From Azoarcus sp. (GTDB taxonomy: Bacteria > Pseudomonadota > Gammaproteobacteria > Burkholderiales > Rhodocyclaceae): DNA of 11,679 bases. Below the pieces are notes generated by a model. It was not told the DNA's origin, did not search any database, and was given only the letters and a program-made list of their open reading frames with translations. The position numbers and the translations under genes are program-made. Location: positions 1 to 11,679 of the forward strand of contig JAITWP010000084.1 of assembly GCA_031285365.1 (NCBI GenBank), written 5' to 3'. Numbering within the stretch: position 1 is the first letter of the stretch; each line of letters starts with the position of its first letter. This document shows positions 1 to 7,556 of this stretch, piece after piece.

Positions 1-640
1 GGAAGAAACTGGACAAGACGCGACGCTTGCCATTGCCAGCGATAAAAATGAAACACTGTTGGTGAGTTATCCTGCTCTCAAGACCGGCACCGGCTATGCC
101 GCAGCCCACGTCCAGTTGGAGTTCGGTGCTCGTGCCACCGGCGAACCCCATCAAACTCACCCCATTGCTTGTGACATTGCAGATGAAATCCGGAACGTCG
201 AATTCCCAACGGCGACGCCTTTGGTCATGACTGCCGAACGAACCTTCTGGGAAAAAGCAACTGCCATGCATGTCTATTGCCTGCAAGGCCGATTGCGCAG
301 CGAGCGTTATTCCCGCCACTGGTATGACTTGGCCGCCATTGCAAACTCCCCGTACTTCGCCTCGGCGCTTACCGACCGCATACTGGCGCGGCAGGTAGCC
401 GAACACAAATCAGCATTTTTCGTAGAGAAGGATGCTCAAGGCGAAAAAATCAACTACTACCTTGCTGTTATGGGTGCGACCCGCCTGGTGCCGGAAGGTG
501 AAACGTTTACTGCCCTTGAGCGTGATTACAGAGCCATGCTGGAAGACGGCTTGCTATCAGGCGACCAACCGGACTTCGCTACGGTTATGAGGATGTGTCG
601 GGAGATCGAGACGCGTATCAATGATGTTGACGTGAAATAA
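1..640 (+). CDS. AbiEii/AbiGii-type nucleotidyltransferase toxin, 5' truncated by window edge
   Basis: The reading frame is open from base 2 through the left edge to the TAA at 638-640, so only the C-terminal 212 residues are visible and the true start lies outside; a TTG at 59 is not a credible start. The visible part carries the signature of the AbiEii (DUF1814) family: VQLEFGAR at visible residues 37-44, AERTFWEKATAMH at 78-90 and RHWYDL at 105-110. In this family the acidic LEFG strand and the later Lys and Asp belong to the nucleotidyltransferase active site. Characterised members are the toxin half of type IV toxin-antitoxin and abortive-infection systems and modify tRNA or other nucleotide acceptors. 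The N-terminal GG-S/D...D motif and the AbiEi antitoxin, usually immediately upstream, cannot be seen here. The gene appears less GC-rich than its neighbours and sits on the 3' side of a tRNA gene, fitting an acquired origin. Family call fairly sure; toxicity is inferred. Confidence 0.8.
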   Translation, partial: EETGQDATLAIASDKNETLLVSYPALKTGTGYAAAHVQLEFGARATGEPHQTHPIACDIADEIRNVEFPTATPLVMTAERTFWEKATAMHVYCLQGRLRSERYSRHWYDLAAIANSPYFASALTDRILARQVAEHKSAFFVEKDAQGEKINYYLAVMGATRLVPEGETFTALERDYRAMLEDGLLSGDQPDFATVMRMCREIETRINDVDVK

Positions 641-817
641 GGCGTCTTGATCAGCGCTGCATCACTCACACTTCGTCTCGAAACAAAACCTTCCGGAGCC
701 AGAAACCGAAGGTTTGCGAGCCGAACCTCTTTGTTATTTGTTTTTGCGCTTCTGTCACGAGCTACCCGTGTTTCCTTCACCCGTCGTCGGGTATCGGCCA
801 TACTTTGAGTAGACGCG

Positions 818-860
818 AAAAAGGCCAGAACCCTTATATTTGCTGGAGTTTCTGGCCTTT
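818..860 (-). terminator. Intrinsic terminator of tRNA-Phe
   Basis: A perfect 11-bp inverted repeat (AAAGGCCAGAA at 820-830 with TTCTGGCCTTT at 850-860, loop 831-849) ends, read on the minus strand, in five T residues (818-822 on the plus strand are A). It lies 24 bases beyond the CCA end of the tRNA, the expected place. The opposite strand has only three T residues after the stem, so it is a poorer terminator for the plus-strand gene ending at 640. The loop is long (19 nt), which lowers certainty a little. Confidence 0.65.
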
Positions 861-884
861 ATCGAACTGCTTTGGAATGGTATT

Positions 885-960
<76 letters not shown>

Positions 961-972
961 GGGGGAGGGCGA

Positions 973-1000
973 ATTATCGCGGTGGAGACGGTGAAGTCAA
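973..1000 (-). promoter_or_regulatory. sigma70-type promoter of tRNA-Phe
   Basis: On the minus strand a -35 box TTGACT (995-1000) and a -10 box GATAAT (973-978) are separated by 16 bp. Each differs from consensus at one position. The predicted start falls close to 966, a few bases before the mature tRNA 5' end at 960. The stretch after the -10 box is very GC-rich (CGCCCTCCCC), the kind of discriminator associated with stringent control of stable RNA genes; that last point is inference. Confidence 0.65.
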
Positions 1001-1025
1001 TGGCAACGGGGTTGGGTTTGCCGCG

Positions 1026-1057
1026 AAAAAAATGGCCCCGCGTTTGCGGGGCCATTT
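1026..1057 (-). terminator. Intrinsic terminator of the groES-groEL operon
   Basis: A perfect 12-bp inverted repeat (AAATGGCCCCGC at 1030-1041, GCGGGGCCATTT at 1046-1057) with a 4-nt loop is followed on the minus strand by a run of T residues (plus-strand A 1026-1032). It begins 42 bases after the groEL stop codon. GC-rich stem, tight loop and T tract make this a textbook rho-independent terminator for transcription coming from groEL, separating it from the tRNA-Phe unit. Confidence 0.9.
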
Positions 1058-1061
1058 CAGG

Positions 1062-1087
1062 CCGGGTTTGAAGCCCGCTCCTACATG
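1062..1087 (-). repeat. Single REP-like palindromic element
   Basis: Read on the minus strand this is TGTAGGAGCGGGCTTC followed by AAACCCGGC, a head plus imperfect hairpin (CGGG/CCCG arms at 1063-1066 and 1074-1077). It resembles the GTAGGAGCGGGCTT-type REP sequences scattered between genes in Pseudomonas, Xanthomonas and several betaproteobacteria. It lies between the groEL stop and the operon terminator, so it would be in the groEL mRNA 3' end. Only one copy is in the window, so membership in a genomic repeat family is inferred from resemblance. Confidence 0.45.
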
Positions 1088-1098
1088 TGGGGCAGGAC

Positions 1099-2745
<1,647 letters not shown>

Positions 2746-2813
2746 TGAATGGACTCCAGGAAAATTCGGTTGGATGAAAGCTTGAAAGGGGAGAGGTCAG
2801 TGAGACGAGCCGA

Positions 2814-3104
2814 TCAGGCTTCGACCACGCCCATGATGTCTTCTTCGCGCATGACGAGCAGTTCCTCGCCTTCGACCTTCACGGCTTGTCCGGCGTATTT
2901 GCCGAACAGGACACGGTCGCCAGCCTTGACGGCCATCGGACGAACCTTGCCGTCATCAAGGATTTTGCCGTTACCCACGGCCAGTACTTCGCCCTGGTCG
3001 GGTTTTTCGCCCGCAGAGTCCGGAATGACGATTCCGCTGGCAGTCTTGCGCTCGGCTTCCAGACGCTTGACGATCACGCGATCGTGCAGGGGACGGATTT
3101 TCAT
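2814..3104 (-). CDS. groES: 10-kDa co-chaperonin GroES
   Basis: GroES forms the heptameric lid of the GroEL folding chamber. The 96-residue product matches family length and starts with the conserved MKIRPLHDRVIVKR strand. The mobile loop that contacts GroEL is recognisable around residues 16-32 (EAERKTASGIVIPDSA), followed by the GEVLAVGNG and GDRVLFGKYAG barrel strands. A strong Shine-Dalgarno (GAGAGGAG) sits 8 nt before the ATG. It is the first gene of the operon; the predicted transcript start near 3208 gives a leader of about 100 nt whose 5' end contains the CIRCE inverted repeat. Confidence 0.98.
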   Translation of the reverse strand: MKIRPLHDRVIVKRLEAERKTASGIVIPDSAGEKPDQGEVLAVGNGKILDDGKVRPMAVKAGDRVLFGKYAGQAVKVEGEELLVMREEDIMGVVEA

Positions 3105-3188
3105 TGTTTTGGCTCCTCTCTTTCAGAATCAACGAGGCGGGCATCGCGCCCGCCAGAAAATGGGTCAGGTTCCGATATTGATCGGACG

Positions 3189-3215
3189 TTAGCACTCGTG
3201 TGCAACGAGTGCTAA
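3189..3215 (-). promoter_or_regulatory. CIRCE operator (HrcA binding site) upstream of groES
   Basis: TTAGCACTC (3189-3197), a 9-nt spacer and GAGTGCTAA (3207-3215) form a perfect match to the CIRCE consensus inverted repeat. In bacteria that have it, the HrcA repressor binds CIRCE and shuts groESL until heat or misfolded protein inactivates HrcA. Here it starts at the last base of the -10 box and covers the predicted transcription start, the standard repressing position. hrcA itself is not in the window. Confidence 0.95.
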
Positions 3216-3244
3216 TAATAGGGGCGGGTTGGGGAGTTTTCAAG
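3215..3244 (-). promoter_or_regulatory. Overlapping sigma70 and sigma32-like promoter of groESL
   Basis: On the minus strand TTGAAA (3238-3243) and TATTAT (3215-3220) are exactly 17 bp apart, a near-consensus sigma70 promoter. The same bases give CTTGAAA (3238-3244), 13 bp, then CCCCTATT (3217-3224), close to the sigma32 consensus CTTGAAA-CCCCATnT. So the -35 regions coincide and the -10 regions overlap by four bases, directly abutting CIRCE. Both readings are by eye against textbook consensus; which sigma factor is used is not decided by sequence. Confidence 0.75.
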
Positions 3245-3402
3245 CCCGCATGATGGAAAGATCGTCAAGAAATTTCCGCAGGGAGTCCGGGGGTGCTCAG
3301 GTAAACGGTCGGCAGCGTTAAAAAAGCGATGCCCTTTCCCTGTAAAAACAAGGCATGGTTCGAGGAAATTTCAAAATTCTCCCATGAAGTGATGGGTTAA
3401 TT

Positions 3403-3491
3403 CCCCTCTATGGAGGGGTGCCCCGAAGGGGTGGGGTGGTTGCCCGGACACGCGCGCACTCATCAAGCGCGGGGTGGTTGCCCGAACACGC
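3403..3491 (+). repeat. Two-hairpin intergenic repeat with a duplicated 21-bp end
   Basis: Two back-to-back hairpins, CCCCTC/GAGGGG with loop TATG (3403-3418) and CCCC/GGGG with loop GAA (3421-3431), run into GGGGTGGTTGCCCG. This last block recurs: 3433-3453 and 3471-3491 are 21-bp direct repeats differing at one base, starting 38 bp apart, with a small GCGC-flanked palindrome between. The layout resembles the mobile hairpin sequences with a GGGGTGGTT end found between genes in many bacteria. The rest of 3245-3518 holds only a short CCCAT/ATGGG hairpin (3381-3396), a weak promoter-like TTAAAA-17-TGTAAA (3318-3346) and the palindrome CAGGGCCCTG (3506-3515); I see no gene there. Confidence 0.6.
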
Positions 3492-3518
3492 AACACAGGA
3501 TATTCAGGGCCCTGACCA

Positions 3519-4511
3519 ATGATGAATCCCTTCTCCCAGGTTTTCTCCCGTTTCCTGCCGACTTCATCACCTGACCCGGTTGATCAGGCCGGGTTGGAGC
3601 GTATCGCGGCCCTGGTAGACAAAACGCTTGCCGTGATACCGGGTTTCGCCACTCGGCTGTCCAGGCCGGTTGCGCACGCGCGGGAATTCTGTGCCCGGCT
3701 GGTGGATAGCCTGCCTCCAACGGTCATGATCGACCGCCAAAGTTTCGCCAGCGATCCGTTGGTTCATGCCCTGTTTGCCTCTGCCGATGATATTGGCGCC
3801 ATGCTGGCTGCCAGTGAGCCGGTGCGGACCTATCTTGCCGAGCCGCGATCCTGGCAGGAAGAGAGCTTTATTGCGCTGATGGCGGCGCGACGGGTGGACA
3901 AGAAAGTGCTGGGCGTAGCCTTGCGGGGCGAGATCGTCGTGACTGACGTTCCGCAAACGCTGCTCCAGTTCTCCAATCAGACGATCATCCTGCCTGCCGA
4001 CGATTCCGCTTCGGCTCGTGAGGCGTTCATGGAAGCGGCTTTCGACAGTCTGCTGCTCACTTTCGCCGGACACCTGGAACGCACGCGGGAGGATTACAAG
4101 TCGCTCCAGATCGAGTGCGAAATGGAACGGGCCTGCCGCCGCTGTCAGTCGACGGGGGTGGATTCGGCCCTTCCGGAGCGGCGCATTGCCGCACTGGACG
4201 AACGCCTGCAAAAGCAGCTTCAGTCTCTGCGGCCCGAGGTCATCATCACCGAGTTGGCCGATTTTCTGATGCACCCCGAAGAGGCGTTGGGCCTCGATCC
4301 GATGCGGCTATGGGTGACGCGCAGGGGCGTCATCCAGGAAGACGACGAACACGATGCAGACGCGGCATCGATTCTCTTCATGGAACTCAGGTCGCGGGAT
4401 CGTCGTCGCCACCTCGTTTTGCCCGTGCGCGTTCGTTGTGACGAGGCTCGTGCGGCGCTGGCGCGCGTGAAGGAAACGCGGGCGGCGCGGGAGTATATGT
4501 TGTTGCTTTGA
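3519..4511 (+). CDS. Conserved-looking hypothetical protein, 330 aa, function unknown
   Basis: I do not recognise this protein. It is 330 residues, mostly helical in composition, with no signal peptide and no evident membrane segment, so probably cytosolic. A central hydrophobic stretch (about 130-160) reads as beta strands (VLGVALRGEIVVTD, QTIILPA), followed by a charged, probably coiled-coil region (about 185-245) with a cysteine cluster C200, C206, C209 (C-x5-C-x2-C), too sparse to call a zinc site. The C-terminal third is Arg-rich. Codon use looks like that of the neighbouring housekeeping genes, supporting a real gene. ATG occurs at 3519 and again at 3522; no good Shine-Dalgarno precedes either (CAGGA lies 17 nt upstream), so the start is uncertain. 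It stands alone between the groESL promoter region and ccdAB, with no terminator visible after its TGA. Confidence 0.75.
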   Translation: MMNPFSQVFSRFLPTSSPDPVDQAGLERIAALVDKTLAVIPGFATRLSRPVAHAREFCARLVDSLPPTVMIDRQSFASDPLVHALFASADDIGAMLAASEPVRTYLAEPRSWQEESFIALMAARRVDKKVLGVALRGEIVVTDVPQTLLQFSNQTIILPADDSASAREAFMEAAFDSLLLTFAGHLERTREDYKSLQIECEMERACRRCQSTGVDSALPERRIAALDERLQKQLQSLRPEVIITELADFLMHPEEALGLDPMRLWVTRRGVIQEDDEHDADAASILFMELRSRDRRRHLVLPVRVRCDEARAALARVKETRAAREYMLLL

Positions 4512-4544
4512 GTGGTCGGTGTACGTTTGGCGTGCAGGAGACTC

Positions 4545-4573
4545 TTGAACATGTCTTCGGCAAGGGCTAACAT
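4545..4573 (+). promoter_or_regulatory. Promoter of ccdAB
   Basis: TTGAAC (4545-4550) and TAACAT (4568-4573) are spaced by 17 bp and match the sigma70 consensus at four of six positions each. The predicted start near 4580 lies about 27 nt before the ccdA ATG and inside the repeat pair thought to be the operator. Placement between the preceding stop codon and ccdA supports an independent toxin-antitoxin transcript. Confidence 0.5.
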
Positions 4574-4594
4574 GATGCGCATTATTGATGCGCA
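4573..4594 (+). promoter_or_regulatory. Candidate CcdA/CcdAB operator (twin 9-bp repeat)
   Basis: TGATGCGCA occurs at 4573-4581 and again at 4586-4594, 13 bp start to start, and each copy contains the palindrome TGCGCA. The first begins at the last base of the -10 box and both cover the predicted transcript start. CcdA is a ribbon-helix-helix repressor that binds short palindromic sites and autoregulates its operon with CcdB, so these are the natural operator candidates. Function is inferred from position and symmetry. Confidence 0.5.
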
Positions 4595-4606
4595 GAATTG
4601 TTCACC

Positions 4607-4873
4607 ATGCTTGATCTTGCTTCCACTCGCCACACTCGTTCGTCCAGCCGCTCGCCCCGGCGCGCGACGAATCTAAGTCTGAGCCCAGACGTACTGGAAG
4701 CGGCAAAGGCGCTGAATATCAATATTTCGCAGACTTGCGACGAGCATTTGCGCAAGGTCGTCAAGGAAGAGCAGGCGCGTCGCTGGTGCGAGGAATACGC
4801 AGATTTCTTTGTGGCTTACAACGAGGCATTGACCACGGAAGGTTTGCCGCTCGATGAGTGGAAAACTTTCTGA
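4607..4873 (+). CDS. ccdA: CcdA-family type II antitoxin
   Basis: CcdA neutralises CcdB by wrapping its C-terminal disordered tail around the toxin dimer, and its N-terminal ribbon-helix-helix domain represses the operon. The predicted 88-residue protein has the typical RATNLSLS beta strand (19-26), helix DVLEAAKALNINIS (28-41), and a C-terminal toxin-binding region rich in acidic and aromatic residues ending LPLDEWKTF (80-88). I chose ATG 4607 over TTG 4598; neither has a good Shine-Dalgarno. The 18 residues before the strand are Ser/Thr/Arg-rich, a little longer than in plasmid F CcdA (72 aa), as in many chromosomal homologues. The stop codon overlaps the ccdB start (TGATG), giving translational coupling. 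Confidence 0.88.
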   Translation: MLDLASTRHTRSSSRSPRRATNLSLSPDVLEAAKALNINISQTCDEHLRKVVKEEQARRWCEEYADFFVAYNEALTTEGLPLDEWKTF

Positions 4874-5193
4874 TGGCGAAATACGACGTTTTCCCGAACC
4901 CGGGCGCACATGCCCATACAGCGCCTTTCTTGCTGGATGTGCAAAGCGATCTGCTCGATGGGCTGAATAGCCGCATGGTGGTTCCGCTACGCCGCTTGCA
5001 GAGTTTTCCCTCCACAGCCAAACGCCCGGAACGTTTGTTGCCTGCACTGCAAATCGGAGGGGAATCGTTTTTTCTGGATGTTCCCCAAATGGGCGCAGTA
5101 CCCACGCGCATTCTCAAACATCCCGTTACTTCGCTTGCTTCGGAGCATGCGCGTATTGCGGCGGCGCTTGATTTTCTGTTCCAGGGAGTTTGA
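4873..5193 (+). CDS. ccdB: CcdB-family type II toxin (gyrase poison)
   Basis: CcdB dimers bind the GyrA subunit and trap gyrase on cleaved DNA. This 106-residue product matches the family in length and order: LLDVQSDLLD (20-29), the RMVVPL strand (34-39), a PALQIGGESF region (57-66), the PQMGAVPTRIL segment (71-81) and the C-terminal helix ALDFLFQGV (98-106). In plasmid F CcdB the last three residues are Trp-Gly-Ile and are needed for killing; here they are Gln-Gly-Val. As I recall, chromosomal CcdB from Vibrio fischeri also lacks the Trp and is toxic, so inactivity is not implied. The start ATG at 4873 overlaps the ccdA stop by one base; an upstream in-frame ATG at 4858 lies within ccdA and is rejected. 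It ends 11 bp from the end of the convergent fbp gene, with no terminator hairpin between. Confidence 0.9.
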   Translation: MAKYDVFPNPGAHAHTAPFLLDVQSDLLDGLNSRMVVPLRRLQSFPSTAKRPERLLPALQIGGESFFLDVPQMGAVPTRILKHPVTSLASEHARIAAALDFLFQGV

Positions 5194-5204
5194 GTCCGCG
5201 ATCT

Positions 5205-6218
5205 TCAGGCATCGGTATCGAGATGGTAAGCCGTCACCCGCTCAACCTCAGCCCGTGAGCCGAGGATCACCGGCACGCGCTGGTGCAGGCGCTCCGGAAC
5301 GATGTCCAGGATGCGTTCACGCCCGGTCGTTGCGGCGCCGCCCGCCTGTTCGATCAACATCGCCATCGGGTTGGCTTCGTACATCAACCGCAGCTTGCCG
5401 CCCTTTGCGCGGCATTTTTCGTCGAGCGGATACATGAAGATGCCGCCGCGAGTCAGTACGCGGTGAACATCGGCCACCATCGAGGCAATCCAGCGCATGT
5501 TGAAATCACTGCCACGCGGCCCATCCTTGCCTTGCTGCAATTCGGCGATGTAACGCTGCATGGGCGCTTCCCAGTAACGGACGTTGGAAGCGTTGATTGC
5601 GTATTCGCGCGTCTCTACAGGAACGGTCATGAATGGATGGGTGTAGATGAAGCCGCCCATTTCGCGGTCGAGCGTGAAGGCATGTACCCCGTTTCCTACG
5701 GTCAGCACCAGTTGGGTCGAAGGTCCGTAGGTCGCATAACCGGCAGCGAGCTGATTGTGGCCGGGTTGGAGAAAATCCGCCTCGGTCGGGTTCTTGTCCT
5801 TTGCCTGCGGATTGCGCAGCACCGAAAAAATGGTTCCGATGGTCACATTGACATCGATGTTCGAGGAGCCGTCGAGCGGGTCGAACAGCAGCAGATAGTC
5901 ACCCTTTGGGTAATCGGAAGGAATCTGGCAGACGGTTTCGACCTCTTCAGAGGCCATTGCCGCCAGATGGCCGCCCCATTCGTTGGCCTGAAGAAGAATT
6001 TCATTGGCGATGACATCGAGTTTTTTCTGTGCTTCGCCCTGCACGTTCTCGGTTCCCGCCTCGCCGAGCGCGCCGACCAGCGCGCCTTTCGATACCGTGG
6101 CTCCGATTGCCTCGGCTGCGCGGGCAACGACTTCGAGCAGCAGCCTCAAATCCGCCGATATGCGACCGGCGCGCTGCTCGCCTATGAGAAACTGGGTCAG
6201 ACTGATACGTTGTGGCAT
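5205..6218 (-). CDS. fbp: Fructose-1,6-bisphosphatase, class I
   Basis: The enzyme hydrolyses fructose 1,6-bisphosphate to fructose 6-phosphate in gluconeogenesis and, in autotrophs, in the Calvin cycle. The 337-residue product is the usual class I length. Visible landmarks are the metal-binding Glu pair EE (91-92), the DPLDGSSN motif (113-120) that holds Mg2+ and phosphate, the GGIFMYPLD loop (259-267) and the signature KLRLMYEANPMA (275-286). ATG 6216-6218 is preceded by CGGAG at 6-nt spacing. It is a single gene, convergent with ccdB (11-bp gap) and divergent from dadA (36-bp gap), so its promoter must overlap the start of dadA; a GATAAT at 6266-6271 on the minus strand is a possible -10 box without a good -35. 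Whether it serves carbon fixation cannot be told: no Calvin-cycle partner genes are adjacent. Confidence 0.97.
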   Translation of the reverse strand: MPQRISLTQFLIGEQRAGRISADLRLLLEVVARAAEAIGATVSKGALVGALGEAGTENVQGEAQKKLDVIANEILLQANEWGGHLAAMASEEVETVCQIPSDYPKGDYLLLFDPLDGSSNIDVNVTIGTIFSVLRNPQAKDKNPTEADFLQPGHNQLAAGYATYGPSTQLVLTVGNGVHAFTLDREMGGFIYTHPFMTVPVETREYAINASNVRYWEAPMQRYIAELQQGKDGPRGSDFNMRWIASMVADVHRVLTRGGIFMYPLDEKCRAKGGKLRLMYEANPMAMLIEQAGGAATTGRERILDIVPERLHQRVPVILGSRAEVERVTAYHLDTDA

Positions 6219-6254
6219 GGAGTTCTCCGGGGACGAAAGTGAGAGAATCGAGAT

Positions 6255-7556
6255 ATGGATGATGGATTATCCCGCTTTCGACACGAGCGCGCATCCCATG
6301 TGATGGTGCTCGGTGCCGGTATCACCGGCGTTACCACGGCCTGGTTTTTGCGCCGGGCGGGTTTTCGCGTCAGTGTGATCGAACGCAGGGATGAAGCCGC
6401 GCAGGAAACCAGTTTTGCCAATGGCGGCCAGATTTCGGTGAGCCATCCGGAACCTTGGGCCAACCCTCTGGCGCCATTTATTGCCCTACGCTGGATGGGT
6501 CGCGCGGGTGCACCGCTCAAGCTGCGTCCAAGGCTGGATGCGGAGCAGTGGCAATGGATGATCGGATTTCTGCGCGAATGCCTGCCGTGGCGTTCCCGCC
6601 GCAACACCGCAGCCATTGCTGCACTGGCCGTCCATAGCCTCGCCGAATTGCGGCAGTTGAGGGAGGTTGCCGGTATTGCCGATAGCTACGACGCTCGGGG
6701 ACAAGGCGTTCTGCATCTGTTTTTCGAGGCCGTGTCGTTTGCGCGTGCGCAGAACCGTATCAGGGAACTGGGCGTTTTGGGTATCGAACTGCGCTCATGC
6801 ACTGCCATGCAGTGCGCCATGATCGAACCGGCGCTTGCCGCGAGCATTCCCTGGCTGGCAGGCGGTCTTTATGCGCCCGATGATGAGTCCGGCGATACGA
6901 TGCGTTTCTGTCAGGCGCTGACCCAGGTTCTTGCCGCCGAAGGGGTGAACTTCCATTACGGCGCACACATCGAACGCCTGCGCGCTGCCAACAGGCGTGT
7001 TACAGAAATCGAGGTTTGCCATGCCGGAGGCCGCGATACCCTCCCCGCCGATGCGGTCGTGGTCTGTCTGGGAAGCTACGGGAGGCGGTTGCTGCGTCCG
7101 CTCGGCGAGCATCTGCCCATTTACCCGCTCAAGGGTTATTCAGTTACCGCGCCGGTGAGCGATGCCCTGTGCGCGCCCCGGGTGAGTCTGACCGACGAAT
7201 CACGCCGTATCGTGTGCTCGCGCCTTGGCGAGCGCCTGCGCATTGCGGGGACGGCCGAGTTGAACGGTTACGGCCTCGAAATCGACCCAACCCGCATTAC
7301 CGCCATGCTGGAGTGGGCCGAAACGCGCTTGCCCGGAGCCATCGACTGCGGACGCGCCATGCCCTGGGCCGGGTTGCGTCCGAGTACGCCCGGCGGCGTG
7401 CCCATCGTTGGGCGCGGTGAACGTCATGAAAATCTTTGGCTCAATACCGGTCACGGAACCCTGGGCTGGACGCTTGCCTGTGGTTCGGCGTCAACGCTTG
7501 CGGCGCTGATGCGCGGGGAGACGCCACCGGTTCAGTTTCCGTTTTGGGGCGGATGA
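6255..7556 (+). CDS. dadA: D-amino acid dehydrogenase (DadA-like FAD oxidoreductase)
   Basis: DadA oxidatively deaminates D-amino acids such as D-alanine to the 2-oxo acid and ammonia, passing electrons from FAD to the respiratory quinone pool. The 433-residue product (E. coli DadA 432) has the N-terminal dinucleotide fold VMVLGAGITG (16-25) with the ribose-binding Glu at 43, the ANGGQIS segment (55-61) typical of the DadA family, and the C-terminal FAD motif TGHGTLGWT (398-406). ATG 6255 has a modest GAGAG upstream; GTG 6300 would give the more usual short N-terminus starting right at the Rossmann strand, so the first 15 residues are uncertain. No alanine racemase (dadX) or Lrp regulator is adjacent. 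The last 25 bp overlap the 3' end of the convergent hemerythrin gene. Substrate is inferred from family; related glycine or sarcosine oxidases are alternatives. Confidence 0.85.
   Translation: MDDGLSRFRHERASHVMVLGAGITGVTTAWFLRRAGFRVSVIERRDEAAQETSFANGGQISVSHPEPWANPLAPFIALRWMGRAGAPLKLRPRLDAEQWQWMIGFLRECLPWRSRRNTAAIAALAVHSLAELRQLREVAGIADSYDARGQGVLHLFFEAVSFARAQNRIRELGVLGIELRSCTAMQCAMIEPALAASIPWLAGGLYAPDDESGDTMRFCQALTQVLAAEGVNFHYGAHIERLRAANRRVTEIEVCHAGGRDTLPADAVVVCLGSYGRRLLRPLGEHLPIYPLKGYSVTAPVSDALCAPRVSLTDESRRIVCSRLGERLRIAGTAELNGYGLEIDPTRITAMLEWAETRLPGAIDCGRAMPWAGLRPSTPGGVPIVGRGERHENLWLNTGHGTLGWTLACGSASTLAALMRGETPPVQFPFWGG

Noticed and set aside
686..715. Inverted repeat AAACCTTC/GAAGGTTT as a terminator for the AbiEii gene
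   Set aside because: 8-bp AT-rich stem with a 14-nt loop and no T run after it; too weak to annotate as a terminator.
526..801. 91-aa minus-strand frame overlapping the AbiEii 3' end
   Set aside because: Overlaps the AbiEii coding region and a hairpin-bearing spacer; no motif or ribosome-binding site.
3189..3491. CRISPR-like or tandem-repeat array in the groES upstream region
   Set aside because: Only two copies of one 21-bp unit and otherwise simple hairpins; no regular spacer-repeat series.
3567..4274. 235-aa open frame on the minus strand opposite the unknown 330-aa gene
   Set aside because: The plus-strand frame is longer and its composition looks more natural; the minus frame has many Gln/His/Arg residues typical of reversed codons. 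Since the plus gene has no recognised homologue this is slightly less certain than the other rejections.
5283..6242. 319-aa open frame on the plus strand opposite fbp
   Set aside because: Antisense shadow of fructose-1,6-bisphosphatase; no family resemblance.
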